Positions 8,612 to 17,856 of a stretch of 64,000 nt of DNA are shown here, one piece after another. The notes under the pieces are model-generated. The model did no database searches. It had not been told where the DNA came from and was given only the letters and a program-made list of their open reading frames with translations. The first letter of the stretch is position 1. The number at the start of each line of letters is the position of its first letter. The position numbers and the translations under genes were made by a program. Source of the DNA: a bacterium SCSIO 12643 (GTDB taxonomy: Bacteria; Bacteroidota; Bacteroidia; Flavobacteriales_G; Salibacteraceae); assembly GCA_024398135.1 (NCBI GenBank), contig CP073750.1:2914001-2978000 (forward strand), given 5' to 3'.

Positions 8612-10075
8612 ATGGTTGAAGAAGCATATAAAGAGTCTTACAATAAAGAGATGGACTCTTTTGTTGAGCAAAAACGTCAGGCTGTTAGTTTGGCAAATTC
8701 AGTAGGTAACCTTTTGTTGAATCATTCTGTAGAGTTGGTTCTTTTCAGAAACGATTTAGCTGATACTTCAGTTTCCGAGAAGATTCAATTGATCGATTAC
8801 GCTAAGAATGTAGTAAACCGCCCAATCAATATTTGTGATGTTGCTGAAATGGCTGCAGAAATGGAGCAAATGAATTTAGCACCAGCAAAAATTGATATAG
8901 GTAAGTTAACTGCTGAGTGGATGGAAAAGAATGAAGCTGAAACAACTTCTAAAAAAGAATTTTTAGATACTGTTTTAGGAGGATTCATTTTAGATAAAGA
9001 CAACAGCTTAGAGCCACGTGATGTAGTTTTATATGGATTTGGACGTATTGGACGTTTAGTTGCACGTGAATTGATCAAACAATTCGGTAAAGGACAACAA
9101 TTACGTTTAAGAGCGATTGTTACGCGTAGTGATGATGACAAAACAATCATTAAAAGAGCTGCGTTATTAAGAAATGACTCTGTTCACGGGAAATTTGCAG
9201 GTACAATTGTTGAAGATTTAGAAAACAAACAATTGATCATCAATGGTCAAAGAGTATTGATGTTGGGTACAAAAGATGCAGGTACAATGGATTATACTGC
9301 ATATGGAATCAACAACGCTTTGGTGATTGATAACACAGGTGTTTATACAAGTAAAGAAGCTTTAAGCATCCACATGCGTGCAGAAGGGGTAGCTAAAGTT
9401 TTATTAACTGCTCCGGGTTCTGAAATTCCAAATATCGTTTATGGAATCAACCATTTTGATTTAGACCTAGACGGAACAGATATTTATTCTGCAGCATCTT
9501 GTACAACAAATGCAATTTCTCCGGTATTAAAAGTAATCAACGATAATTTAGTCGTAGAGCAAGGACACGTTGAAACAGTTCACGCTTATACCAACGATCA
9601 AAACTTATTGGATAACATGCACAAAAAACCTCGTAGAGGAAGAAGTGCTGCGATCAACATGGTAATTACTTCAACTGGTGCGGGTAAAGCAGTAGCAAAA
9701 GTAATTCCTGAGTTAGCTGGTAAATTAACTGCAAACGCAGTACGTGTACCAACTCCAAATGGTTCTTTAGCTATTTTGAAATTAAAGGTAGGTAAGAAAA
9801 CATCTGTTGAGGAAGTAAACGGATTATTACGCGATGCTGCATTACAAGGAAATTTGGTGAATCAAATTAACTACCAAATGGATCCTGAATTGGTATCAAA
9901 TGATATTATTGGAAACACTTGTTGTTCTGTATATGACTCTAATGCGACATTAGTTCACTCAGATGGTCAAAACATCGTATTATACGCTTGGTATGACAAT
10001 GAGTTTGGATATACAAAACAAGTTATTCGTTTAGCGAAGTATATCGCAAAAGTGAGAAGATTACACTATTACTAG
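8612..10075 (+). CDS. gap: Glyceraldehyde-3-phosphate dehydrogenase, long form
   Basis: A 487-residue GAPDH oxidising glyceraldehyde-3-phosphate to 1,3-bisphosphoglycerate with NAD(P). The Rossmann motif GFGRIGR lies at 142-148 and the catalytic cysteine is Cys297 in SAASCTTNAI. The usual enzyme is about 335 residues; here about 135 extra N-terminal residues form a predicted helical extension, as in a GAPDH clade common in Flavobacteriia. The C-terminal WYDNEFGYTKQVIRLA motif is intact. It is expressed alone, between a -7 element at 8567 and a terminator at 10097. Whether it acts in glycolysis or gluconeogenesis cannot be told. Confidence 0.93.
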   Translation: MVEEAYKESYNKEMDSFVEQKRQAVSLANSVGNLLLNHSVELVLFRNDLADTSVSEKIQLIDYAKNVVNRPINICDVAEMAAEMEQMNLAPAKIDIGKLTAEWMEKNEAETTSKKEFLDTVLGGFILDKDNSLEPRDVVLYGFGRIGRLVARELIKQFGKGQQLRLRAIVTRSDDDKTIIKRAALLRNDSVHGKFAGTIVEDLENKQLIINGQRVLMLGTKDAGTMDYTAYGINNALVIDNTGVYTSKEALSIHMRAEGVAKVLLTAPGSEIPNIVYGINHFDLDLDGTDIYSAASCTTNAISPVLKVINDNLVVEQGHVETVHAYTNDQNLLDNMHKKPRRGRSAAINMVITSTGAGKAVAKVIPELAGKLTANAVRVPTPNGSLAILKLKVGKKTSVEEVNGLLRDAALQGNLVNQINYQMDPELVSNDIIGNTCCSVYDSNATLVHSDGQNIVLYAWYDNEFGYTKQVIRLAKYIAKVRRLHYY

Positions 10076-10096
10076 AATGTAATTAAAAAATAAAGG

Positions 10097-10126
10097 AAGG
10101 CTGTTCTGAAAAGAACAGCCTTTTTT
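10097..10126 (+). terminator. Intrinsic terminator after GAPDH
   Basis: An 11-bp perfect stem AAGGCTGTTCT with a GAAA loop and its complement is followed by T residues. Confidence 0.92.
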
Positions 10127-10149
10127 GTGAAAGGATATATTTTTACATC

Positions 10150-10593
10150 ATGAATTGGTCCATCCACAAATTTTCAGAATTAGATACGCAATTGTTATAT
10201 GACATTTTACAGATACGCGCGGAGGTTTTTGTGGTGGAGCAGGATTGTCCATACCAGGATTTAGACGGAAAAGACATGCAATCATTTCATGTGTGTGGAT
10301 ATGATGAAAACGGCCTGGCAGCTTACGCGAGAATTGTAAAGAAAGGAGTATCTTATTTGGATGAAATCTCTATTGGTAGAGTAGTTGTATCCCCAAATCA
10401 TCGTGGGAAGCGCTTAGGAGAACAATTGATGCAGGAAAGTATTCGTTTCATTGAGATTAGTTTAGGAAAGCAACCTATCCGTATCTCAGCACAATCCCAC
10501 TTAAACAAGTTTTATAGCGACCTGGGATTTGAATTTACAGGGAAAGAATACCTGGAAGATGGAATCCCCCATATTGAAATGTTGCGCAAATAG
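10150..10593 (+). CDS. ElaA-like GNAT N-acetyltransferase
   Basis: A 147-residue GNAT protein of the ElaA type. Diagnostic stretches are LYDILQIRAEVFVVEQDCPYQDLDG near the N-terminus and the acetyl-CoA loop VVSPNHRGKRLGEQLM. Family members are small cytosolic acetyltransferases whose substrate is not settled. It stands alone: a terminator precedes it at 10097-10126 and the convergent DUF1697 gene ends 2 bp after it. Confidence 0.85.
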   Translation: MNWSIHKFSELDTQLLYDILQIRAEVFVVEQDCPYQDLDGKDMQSFHVCGYDENGLAAYARIVKKGVSYLDEISIGRVVVSPNHRGKRLGEQLMQESIRFIEISLGKQPIRISAQSHLNKFYSDLGFEFTGKEYLEDGIPHIEMLRK

Positions 10594-10595
10594 AC

Positions 10596-11138
10596 TTAAG
10601 ATGCGCTCATATCAATAAGTTTTTTTGTGGTTCTATAATTTCTACTCGTAGCCTGAACCTTAAGCTTTCGTTCAATAAAAGTATGCGTAAATTTTGCTGT
10701 TCCATACCCTGTGGAACAGTAGAAATAAATGACCTGGTCACCGAAAATGATTGTTTCATTTGGAAACGAAACCTTTTTTAATTCATCTAGTTTTTCAGAA
10801 TCAGGTTCAGTTTTTAAGAATGTAAATACACTTTTGGTTTCATCAATAGAATCATCATTGATGAATGGATTCTGATTAAAAATGGTATCTAAGTAGGTTC
10901 TGGTTAATACCAAAGTTTGAACTTCAAATTGATAGTGGTTTTTAATCACGTCTTCAAGTTGAGAAGTGATTAAATCAATGTGAACATCAGGATGTTTGAA
11001 TACAATATTTCCACTTTGGATATAGGTCTGTACATCATGAAATCCATTTTTTTCAAGTAAATCCCTAAACTCGGCCATGATTATTTTTTTATGTCCACCA
11101 ACATTGATCCCACGTAAAAGCCCTATATAAGTATGCAT
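10596..11138 (-). CDS. DUF1697 family protein
   Basis: A 180-residue cytosolic protein. The N-terminal YIGLLRGINVGGHKKIIMAEFRDLLEKNGFHDVQTYIQSGNIVF is the hallmark of DUF1697, a widespread but functionally uncharacterised family. The length is normal. A -7 promoter element lies 20 bp upstream at 11158-11165. It appears to be a single-gene unit between the peroxiredoxin terminator and the convergent ElaA gene. Confidence 0.88.
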   Translation of the reverse strand: MHTYIGLLRGINVGGHKKIIMAEFRDLLEKNGFHDVQTYIQSGNIVFKHPDVHIDLITSQLEDVIKNHYQFEVQTLVLTRTYLDTIFNQNPFINDDSIDETKSVFTFLKTEPDSEKLDELKKVSFPNETIIFGDQVIYFYCSTGYGTAKFTHTFIERKLKVQATSRNYRTTKKLIDMSAS

Positions 11139-11157
11139 AGTATTCCTGTTAAGAACG

Positions 11158-11165
11158 CAAATTTA
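11158..11165 (-). promoter_or_regulatory. -7 promoter element for the DUF1697 gene
   Basis: The minus strand reads TAAATTTG, matching TAnnTTTG, 20 bp upstream of the start codon. Confidence 0.5.
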
Positions 11166-11171
11166 GAACAT

Positions 11172-11202
11172 AAAAAAAGCCGAAACTTCAGTTTCGGCTT
11201 TT
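11172..11202 (-). terminator. Intrinsic terminator after peroxiredoxin
   Basis: A 12-bp stem (AAAAGCCGAAAC with its complement, TTCA loop) is followed by U residues when read on the minus strand. Confidence 0.9.
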
Positions 11203-11219
11203 GAATGAGATAAAATCTC

Positions 11220-11849
11220 TTAGTTATTTGTTAGGTACTCAGCAACACCATCATGAGTTGCTGTCATTCCTGATTTTCCTTTCGTCCAGTTTGCAGGACA
11301 AACCTCACCGTTTTCTTCAAAGAACTGTAAAGCATCAACCATACGTAAAGCTTCTTCAACGTTACGTCCTAGTGGAAGATCATTTACCAACTGGTGACGT
11401 ACAACCCCTTCTTTGTCGATTAAGAATAAACCACGGTAAGCTATTAATTCACCTTCTGCAGCTAAGTTATCGTTTTCATCGTAGAAGAACTCTCCAGCTA
11501 AAACATCGTAGTTATAAGAAATAGTTTTGTTAGTATCTGCAACGATTGGATAAGTTACACCCTGGATACCGCCTTTGTTTTTCTCCATTTGTAACCATCC
11601 CCAGTGTGATTGCTCTGTATCAGTTGATACTGCAACAACCTCAACACCACGAGATTTAAACTCTTCTAAATTCGCCTGGAAAGCGTGTAATTCAGATGGA
11701 CATACGAATGTAAAATCCTTTGGGTAAAAGAATAATACTACGTATTTTCCTTCGAATTGAGATAATGTAAAATCGTTAACGATTTCGTTTCCGTTTACAA
11801 CTGCTGCTGCTGAAAAATCAGGAGCTTGTTTGCCAACTAATACTGCCAT
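11220..11849 (-). CDS. 2-Cys peroxiredoxin (AhpC/Prx type)
   Basis: A 209-residue typical 2-Cys peroxiredoxin that reduces hydrogen peroxide and organic hydroperoxides. The peroxidatic cysteine is Cys50 in DFTFVCPSELHAF and the resolving cysteine is Cys184 in GEVCPANW. The thioredoxin-fold active-site Thr/Pro and Arg positions are also present. No AhpF reductase is adjacent, so thioredoxin is the likely electron donor (inference). It is a single-gene unit with its own -7 element (11889-11896) and terminator (11172-11202). Confidence 0.95.
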   Translation of the reverse strand: MAVLVGKQAPDFSAAAVVNGNEIVNDFTLSQFEGKYVVLFFYPKDFTFVCPSELHAFQANLEEFKSRGVEVVAVSTDTEQSHWGWLQMEKNKGGIQGVTYPIVADTNKTISYNYDVLAGEFFYDENDNLAAEGELIAYRGLFLIDKEGVVRHQLVNDLPLGRNVEEALRMVDALQFFEENGEVCPANWTKGKSGMTATHDGVAEYLTNN

Positions 11850-11888
11850 TTTTTATTTTTCTTTTAATGTTAATTCAAATTTGAGCAG

Positions 11889-11896
11889 CAAATGTA
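11889..11896 (-). promoter_or_regulatory. -7 promoter element for peroxiredoxin
   Basis: The minus strand reads TACATTTG, matching TAnnTTTG, about 40 bp upstream of the start codon. Confidence 0.55.
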
Positions 11897-12006
11897 GGGT
11901 AATCAATAGTTTTCTCTAAAGATGTCGCTTTTTTGTTTTCTTAAATTGTTATAATTTTTTTTTATAAAAATCAGGGAACACAAAAAAGAAAACTATAGTT
12001 GTGGTC

Positions 12007-12711
12007 TTATGCGGTGAAGAAAGCGATAATAAAACCAGCTAGAATACTGATGACCTTTTTTAAATTAAACTTATGGTTTTCATCACTTTCATAGAGAATA
12101 GTAGTGGAAACGTGAAGCATAATACCAATAACAATTGCTAACGTAATATGTTCGTACATGTCATTGTTACCCAGTAGAGGAGATATTGAAACGCTTACAA
12201 GGCTGCCTAACGGTAAGGTGATTGCAAATACAGTTAGTAATAACATCGCCTTTGCATTAGAAAGTTTGTCTTTGAGTAAACCTGCTAAAACAATCGCGAT
12301 AGGAATTTTATGAATCATAATACCCCATATCAAAGCAAAGTTCATTTCTAATTCCTGCTGATCTGAATATTGCATGATTGGAATACCTTCAAAAAAGGAA
12401 TGTAAGCATAGTCCAATAAAGATCGCCAAAGGGAACTTTTTACCATGATAATGCGCGTGACCATGTTCAATACCTTTAGAAAAATAATCTAGCCCAAGCT
12501 GAAGTAGGAAACCAAACAATATGTAAAGTCCTATACTTCCTGAAATATCAGAATAAATTTCAGGTAACAGATGTAAAAAGATAAGCGCAAATAAATAGGC
12601 TCCACTAAATGATAAAAGGAGTTTGCCAAATGTCAGGTTCTTTGGTTGATACCATAGAACCACACCGCCTGAGGCAACAACGACTAAAATAAATAATAAG
12701 AAATATTCCAT
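12007..12711 (-). CDS. ZIP family metal transporter
   Basis: A 234-residue membrane protein with about eight hydrophobic helices and no signal peptide. The ZIP signature helices are present: HSFFEGIPI and HKIPIAIVLAG, whose His and Glu residues form the metal-binding site. A His-rich loop (GIEHGHAHYHGKK) lies between helices, as is common in ZIP zinc/iron importers. It probably imports Zn2+ or another divalent metal. Its start codon directly abuts the stop of the upstream methyltransferase, so the two are co-transcribed. Confidence 0.88.
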   Translation of the reverse strand: MEYFLLFILVVVASGGVVLWYQPKNLTFGKLLLSFSGAYLFALIFLHLLPEIYSDISGSIGLYILFGFLLQLGLDYFSKGIEHGHAHYHGKKFPLAIFIGLCLHSFFEGIPIMQYSDQQELEMNFALIWGIMIHKIPIAIVLAGLLKDKLSNAKAMLLLTVFAITLPLGSLVSVSISPLLGNNDMYEHITLAIVIGIMLHVSTTILYESDENHKFNLKKVISILAGFIIAFFTA

Positions 12712-13440
12712 TTAGCCTTGTTTTTGTGCGATTAGAATGAGACGATCTGATGATTCCGGATGAAAAGGATTTAATTCATAATCTCCGAAATGATTTAAAA
12801 GATTCAATCCTGCTTCATGAAGCATTTCTTTGAAGTCTTTTAATTCAAACATACTGACACGTTCTTCAAAATTTAGTTTTTTGTCCTGATCCGTAACTTC
12901 AATCGTTTTTACCACAGTATCGTTTTCAACAAATCGGTTGATCACAAACTGAATTCCATCAACATTCTGGATTTCTTCAGGAACTAAATCACGAATCACT
13001 TTTGTAGCATTCAAAAAGTCAATCACTAAAATACCCTTTGGATTTAGAATTCGAGAAACACCATGAAGTACATCCATATTTTCTGAACGGTGTTTGAAGT
13101 ATCCAAAACTGGTAAAGAAGTTTACCACCATATTAAAGGGTTGATCACAACTTAATTGTCGCATATCCATTTGATGAAAATGTAATCGCTCATTGGCAGA
13201 TTGATTAGCAATATCAATGGAGTTTTGAGATAAATCCACACCCACTACATCAAAACCTTTGGAGTTAAGATAAATGGAATGTCTCCCTTTACCACATGCC
13301 AAATCCAGTATTCTGCTTTCCCGAGAAGGCTGAATATAATCTATAATATTGTCAATAAACTTTTTAGCCTCTTCCGTATTCCGATGACGATAAAGTTTGT
13401 GATAATAAAAGGAATCAAACCAGTTTTTAAACCAATCCAA
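12712..13440 (-). CDS. Class I SAM-dependent methyltransferase
   Basis: A 242-residue cytosolic methyltransferase with the Rossmann motif I ILDLACGKGRHSIYL, motif II VVGVDLS and a later FTSFGYF segment. It matches the Methyltransf_25/11-type family. The substrate is unknown; the coupled ZIP transporter does not suggest one. A -7 element lies 23 bp upstream on the minus strand (13464-13471). Confidence 0.82.
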   Translation of the reverse strand: MDWFKNWFDSFYYHKLYRHRNTEEAKKFIDNIIDYIQPSRESRILDLACGKGRHSIYLNSKGFDVVGVDLSQNSIDIANQSANERLHFHQMDMRQLSCDQPFNMVVNFFTSFGYFKHRSENMDVLHGVSRILNPKGILVIDFLNATKVIRDLVPEEIQNVDGIQFVINRFVENDTVVKTIEVTDQDKKLNFEERVSMFELKDFKEMLHEAGLNLLNHFGDYELNPFHPESSDRLILIAQKQG

Positions 13441-13463
13441 AATGTAAACTTTTTTATAGGCGC

Positions 13464-13471
13464 CAAAAGTA
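13464..13471 (-). promoter_or_regulatory. -7 promoter element for methyltransferase-ZIP operon
   Basis: The minus strand reads TACTTTTG, matching TAnnTTTG, 23 bp upstream of the methyltransferase ATG. Confidence 0.55.
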
Positions 13472-13530
13472 ATGCTTCAAACCAAATTGAAATGTATATA
13501 ATAGCACCGATTGCGATTTATGGCATTTGG

Positions 13531-13902
13531 CTAATAAACAACAAGCGTATCGGCTACCTGATTGTCTTGTGTACTGATAAAGAAATAAGGCCCTGGAAGA
13601 TCTGCAAAAAAAGTGTAATTCAATTTAAATTCGGGTAGAATATACATGCATGTTTGATTTGTGGGTTGTAAATAATAAGCACGAAGCATAATGGTCTGAC
13701 CCACTTTCTCAGCTTTGATGTCATAAGCCTCAGAGCATCCATTTCCACCGTGGAATGTAACTTCGATCTCCACATTGTCACCTACAATAGCTTTTTCAGG
13801 AGCTTTTATAGATGCAATATTTGACTCCACCACTTGCTTGGATGATGAGGATTGACAAGAGACAAAAAAGATGGAAAGAATGATAAATAGATGCTTATAC
13901 AT
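13531..13902 (-). CDS. Small predicted lipoprotein
   Basis: A 123-residue protein with a short hydrophobic leader and a lipobox FFVSC, so it is likely lipid-anchored at Cys16. The mature region contains GGNGCSEAYDIKAE and TCMYILPEFKLNYTFF, with two conserved-looking cysteines, and a predicted beta-sandwich character. This pattern occurs in small Bacteroidota lipoproteins of unknown function. Its start lies 1 bp after the stop of the secreted hydrolase gene, so it is translated from the same message. Confidence 0.65.
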   Translation of the reverse strand: MYKHLFIILSIFFVSCQSSSSKQVVESNIASIKAPEKAIVGDNVEIEVTFHGGNGCSEAYDIKAEKVGQTIMLRAYYLQPTNQTCMYILPEFKLNYTFFADLPGPYFFISTQDNQVADTLVVY

Positions 13903-13903
13903 T

Positions 13904-15343
13904 TTAGCGCGTTATTGTGAATTTTTTAGTTTCAAAGTACGAATCAGATGAAAAGATAATGGTGTACATTCCAGTACTCCAATTTGTAGTTGAGATTTTT
14001 GTGTTAGAATCTACACGGCCTGAATAAATCAGTTTCCCATTTATATTATAGATTTCCATATGAACAGTATGAGAAACCCAAGAGTCTACATTTAATACAT
14101 CTCTGGTAGGTATCGGATAGATGTTGATCCCTTCTGGCATACAAATACATTCTGGTACCAGAGTGATTGTAGAATCACAATCCGTTCTTAAAGTTTCAAA
14201 GTAATCTATAGCACCTAACATTGCAGGAATGATACAATCTCCATGATCGAAATCTCCAATATCTTCTTTAAAAACTGCCGTGGCACCGTTGGCGATCATA
14301 GCATCATAAGCATCTAATGTATTCTCGGGTTTTACTGTTTGATCTCCTCTACAGTATAACATTTTGATCGGGAATTGTGGTGTCCAGTCATGGTTGTCAT
14401 TGTCGAGAAGAGCTTGCCACATAGGTGTGTTTTTTGTTGCAGAATCTGCAATAAAACCATTTAAAAATGTCGGATTTAAATATTGACTTACCTGATTTGG
14501 TAATACTGCGTGAATATTTGAAATAATTTGATTCCCATCATACATTGGAGGAATGCTCGTATCGTATGGAGATTGTAGAATATCACTATAGTTGGTGAAT
14601 ATATTTCCATAAACTTCCTGAAAAGACAATAACAAGTAAACAATATATCCCGGACTATCATAAGGGATATCCAGCAACAATTCATCAGTTTGTCTTTTGG
14701 AAATATGGTACGCACCTGAAAGTGGTGCAGCACCTGCTACCGGAAGTTCTGATTCTAATTGATTATCCTGAATATATTTCGCTGTTGCCATAGCTGCATG
14801 TCCGCCTTGAGAGTATCCGGTTAAAAACATCTCATTACTAAAGTCGATGGGCAATGAATCCTGCATAAATTCTTTGGCGGCTCTAAGAATATCTACCGAA
14901 GTTGTGGCTTCACTCATTCCATGTTGGTAGGGGTGCAAACCTGGTAAATCACCTAGGCCAAGATAATCAGGCATTGCGACAATATATCCCATTGAAGCAA
15001 TAGCCTTACCTAATGCAGATTCAGGATTGTTAGCAGATGGTACATTATCTCTTTTTAAAACGGTTCCATGCGCATAAAGAGCAATTGGTAGACTGTCACA
15101 GGTTGGATTGATTGGAACAGCAAACATCCCTGACGCGACAACAGGGTTGCCATTTAAGTCAGTAGTATGATATCTAACTTTGTACATGTCCACATCATAT
15201 TTGGCATCTTGAAGTCCAAATAATGTGATAATGGATTTAGAAAAAACGCCTAGATACTCAGTACTTTGCAAGTATTGACTGAACGATAGAGTTGGGGAAA
15301 TAAGTAAAAGGAAAAAAATGATTCTAGATAATATTTGCCCCAT
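13904..15343 (-). CDS. Secreted alpha/beta hydrolase with T9SS sorting domain
   Basis: A 479-residue secreted enzyme with a signal peptide (residues 1-22), an alpha/beta-hydrolase domain of the secretory-lipase/prolyl-oligopeptidase kind and a C-terminal type IX sorting domain. The nucleophile elbow is GYSQGGHA, with Ser178. ALYAHGT upstream is the likely oxyanion loop, and the Asp and His candidates lie in CRGDQTVKPE and DFDHGDC. The C-terminal ~75 residues (INIYPIPTRDVLNVD through TTNWSTGMYTIIF) form the Por_Secre_tail-type domain that routes proteins to the cell surface. The substrate may be an ester or lipid. Confidence 0.85.
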   Translation of the reverse strand: MGQILSRIIFFLLLISPTLSFSQYLQSTEYLGVFSKSIITLFGLQDAKYDVDMYKVRYHTTDLNGNPVVASGMFAVPINPTCDSLPIALYAHGTVLKRDNVPSANNPESALGKAIASMGYIVAMPDYLGLGDLPGLHPYQHGMSEATTSVDILRAAKEFMQDSLPIDFSNEMFLTGYSQGGHAAMATAKYIQDNQLESELPVAGAAPLSGAYHISKRQTDELLLDIPYDSPGYIVYLLLSFQEVYGNIFTNYSDILQSPYDTSIPPMYDGNQIISNIHAVLPNQVSQYLNPTFLNGFIADSATKNTPMWQALLDNDNHDWTPQFPIKMLYCRGDQTVKPENTLDAYDAMIANGATAVFKEDIGDFDHGDCIIPAMLGAIDYFETLRTDCDSTITLVPECICMPEGINIYPIPTRDVLNVDSWVSHTVHMEIYNINGKLIYSGRVDSNTKISTTNWSTGMYTIIFSSDSYFETKKFTITR

Positions 15344-15455
15344 GATTCATGATTTTGATTGACAATAATTATGCTAATTTAATACTAAAGTCGCATTAAA
15401 CCCACCAGCAATAATCAGAATGGCGACAAATTGGGATAAAAACGCAAAATTTACT

Positions 15456-15484
15456 TTTGGGACATACCTATTATTATACTTTTG
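15456..15484 (+). promoter_or_regulatory. Promoter of the DAACS symporter gene
   Basis: TTTG at 15456-15459 and TACTTTTG at 15477-15484 are separated by 17 bp. This is a good match to the Bacteroidota -33/-7 promoter. It overlaps the 5' part of the longest open frame and therefore favours the downstream ATG at 15511. Confidence 0.7.
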
Positions 15485-15510
15485 AGAGCATTGTATTAAG
15501 ACAGTATCCC

Positions 15511-16926
15511 ATGGCAAAAAAGAAAAAAATTGCATTACATTTTCAGATTTTAATAGGACTTATTTTAGGAACGGGCTGGGCTTTACTCTCTGCCTATATG
15601 GGATGGAGTTCGTTTACTGCAGATTGGATTGCTCCATGGGGTGATATGTTTATCAATGCATTAAAGTTGGTTGCGGTGCCGCTCGTATTGTTCTCCATAA
15701 TGCAAGGGATCACCAGTTTGTCTGATACCAATAGTTTGGGGCGATTGGGATTGAAAACTATCGCCATTTACATTGGTACCACAATGACAGCAATAACAAT
15801 TGGTTTGGTGGTTGTCAACGTATTGAAGCCTGGAGAAAGTGTATCTGAAGAGCAACGAATTATCAATCGAATTTCTTATGAGCTTTGGGTGGAATCTACG
15901 CCTGGAGTAGAAAAACTAGATCAACTGGATTATAGTCACAATCCTAAGTATAGCCAATATGTATCTGATGCAATGCGTCAAACACAGGAAATGGAAAGTG
16001 AGGGTGCTATTGGGAAAAAAGCAGTGGACAAACGCGCTCAAATGGATCATGGCCCATTACAAATGGTGGTGGATATGGTGCCGAATAACATCTTCAGTTC
16101 ATTAACCAACAATAGTATGTTACAGATAATCTTCTTTGCGATTTTCTTTGGAATTGTAATCGTTGGTTTACCATATGAACGTGTAGAAACGGTAATTAAA
16201 TTAATACATGGGGCCAATGATATTTTTATCAAAATGGTGGATGTGATTATGTGGGTGGCACCTTATTTTGTTTTTGCATTAATGGCAGGTAAGGTGAGTG
16301 AACTTGCGGGTGATGATCCTGATGCTGTGATTGAAATCTTTAAAGGATTGGCGTCATATTCTGGTACCGTTATTTTAGGGTTGGGGTTATTGATATTTGC
16401 GTTGTATCCGTTGGTTGTGAAATTGGTTACAGGTCAGATTGGGTACTCTGATTTTTTCAAAGCGATGAGCCCAGCACAGTTATTGGCATTTTCTACCAGT
16501 TCCAGTGCGGCAACATTACCTGTAACTATGGAATGTGTATCAGATAATCTGGGGGTAAAAGAAGAGGTTTCCAGTTTTGTATTACCTATTGGTGCTACAG
16601 TAAATATGGATGGTACCAGTTTATATCAAGGTGTAGCAGTTGTGTTTTTAGCGCAATTCCATATGATTGATTTAACACTTGCACAGCAATTAACTATTAT
16701 TCTAACCGCAACGTTAGCTTCCATAGGTTCCGCAGCCATTCCAAGTGCGGGGTTGATTATGATGGTTGTGGTATTACAGTCTGTAGGATTAAATCCGGCA
16801 TGGATTGCGATAATTTTCCCGGTAGATAGATTTTTAGATATGTGCCGTACTGTGGTGAATGTTACCGGTGATGCATCTGTGGCCTCAATTATTGCCAAGA
16901 CTGAAGGTAAGTTAGATCCGAAATAG
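15511..16926 (+). CDS. Dicarboxylate/amino acid:cation symporter (DAACS family)
   Basis: A membrane transporter of about 471 residues in the GltP/DctA (SLC1-like) family, which couples Na+ or H+ to uptake of glutamate, aspartate or C4-dicarboxylates. Family motifs are the serine-rich hairpin FSTSSSAATLPVTMEC, the cation-site segment NMDGTSLYQGVAVVFLAQ, the second hairpin around ASIGSAAIPSAG, and the substrate-binding helix DRFLDMCRTVVNVTGD. I choose ATG 15511 (MAKKKK): the 18 codons upstream in frame lie inside a predicted promoter and look uncoding. A palindromic terminator follows. Confidence 0.92.
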   Translation: MAKKKKIALHFQILIGLILGTGWALLSAYMGWSSFTADWIAPWGDMFINALKLVAVPLVLFSIMQGITSLSDTNSLGRLGLKTIAIYIGTTMTAITIGLVVVNVLKPGESVSEEQRIINRISYELWVESTPGVEKLDQLDYSHNPKYSQYVSDAMRQTQEMESEGAIGKKAVDKRAQMDHGPLQMVVDMVPNNIFSSLTNNSMLQIIFFAIFFGIVIVGLPYERVETVIKLIHGANDIFIKMVDVIMWVAPYFVFALMAGKVSELAGDDPDAVIEIFKGLASYSGTVILGLGLLIFALYPLVVKLVTGQIGYSDFFKAMSPAQLLAFSTSSSAATLPVTMECVSDNLGVKEEVSSFVLPIGATVNMDGTSLYQGVAVVFLAQFHMIDLTLAQQLTIILTATLASIGSAAIPSAGLIMMVVVLQSVGLNPAWIAIIFPVDRFLDMCRTVVNVTGDASVASIIAKTEGKLDPK

Positions 16927-16942
16927 AAAAGGTATTAAACAA

Positions 16943-16972
16943 AAAAAGCGACCTGATATCAGGTCGCTTTTT
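16943..16972. terminator. Bidirectional terminator between symporter and LON-domain gene
   Basis: A perfect palindrome centred at 16957/16958, with GCGACCTGAT as the left half, is flanked by A5 and T5 so it can work on both strands. The two flanking genes are convergent. Confidence 0.88.
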
Positions 16973-16995
16973 CGTCATGCTATATTATCACGTCA

Positions 16996-17604
16996 CTAGT
17001 TCATATAATACCTAAACCCCGCGGCATTCTGTAACTCGTGAGTTAGAACTAATAAACGTAATTCATTTAAAATTATTTTCGATTGGATCACGGTATTCGA
17101 AGCATTTCTAAGAAGCTTCACTTTCGTGTCTTTATCCAATTTCATATTTCTAGCCATTTCATAAATAGAACAATCCAGATTTTCAGGATTACATGTTGTA
17201 CCGTTGTTATTTAAGTACTTTGTGTATAAATGTTCTAATTCTTGAGAGTGAATTTTAGGCAGGCTACTTTCAATAGGCGTGATTTCTCCAATTCTGTAAG
17301 AAACACTTCTATGATCGGTAACATTAGAAATTTTCACAATGTAAGAACCTTCGACTTTGATGTCCATTTTTCCATCCGGATAAAAACGTTCAACATCAAC
17401 CAATTTCACACAAGTTCCGTATGAAGTAGGGGTTCCATTATGTACAAAAGGAACAACAAAATCTTTACCAGATGCGAAACAGTCATTTACCAAAGCTTTG
17501 AATTGCGCCTGATAAATATGCAAGCGGACACTTTCATTTGGTAGAATTACCATAGAAAGTGGGTACAACCCAACACTCCTAGTTTTTATGTTTCTCATCT
17601 TCAT
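16996..17604 (-). CDS. LON substrate-binding-domain protein
   Basis: A 202-residue protein made only of the LON N-terminal (PUA-like) domain, without ATPase or protease parts. The opening LYPLSMVILPNESVRLHIYQAQFKALVNDC is the family signature, followed by beta-rich segments. Stand-alone LON-domain proteins occur in Flavobacteriia; their role is not well known, and they may bind peptides or unfolded proteins. A 252-bp region separates it from the divergent E1 gene, and the palindromic terminator at 16943 ends it. Confidence 0.85.
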   Translation of the reverse strand: MKMRNIKTRSVGLYPLSMVILPNESVRLHIYQAQFKALVNDCFASGKDFVVPFVHNGTPTSYGTCVKLVDVERFYPDGKMDIKVEGSYIVKISNVTDHRSVSYRIGEITPIESSLPKIHSQELEHLYTKYLNNNGTTCNPENLDCSIYEMARNMKLDKDTKVKLLRNASNTVIQSKIILNELRLLVLTHELQNAAGFRYYMN

Positions 17605-17856
17605 ATAAGGTACAGTTATTCCCTAACATACCCATACACGAGTATTTTAATAAAAGAGTTGGGTAGAATTAGAAAAAATATTTTGGATAAAACTTTTTGG
17701 TGAAAACAGTCTAATGAAAAAGTGAAATATCTACTAAATTTTAGTTGAGTTTCAATATCTAAATGTGGCAAAAAAGTCTACATTCGTGGTCTTAAAAATT
17801 CTAAGAAATGAAGTTTTAGTAGCTCGGAATAGCTACCATTTCTGAAACAGCTGATT

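Noticed and set aside
15457-15510. Longer start for the symporter adding 18 codons.
   Set aside because: The added part overlaps a well-formed -33/-7 promoter (15456-15484), and the protein starts naturally at MAKKKK (15511).
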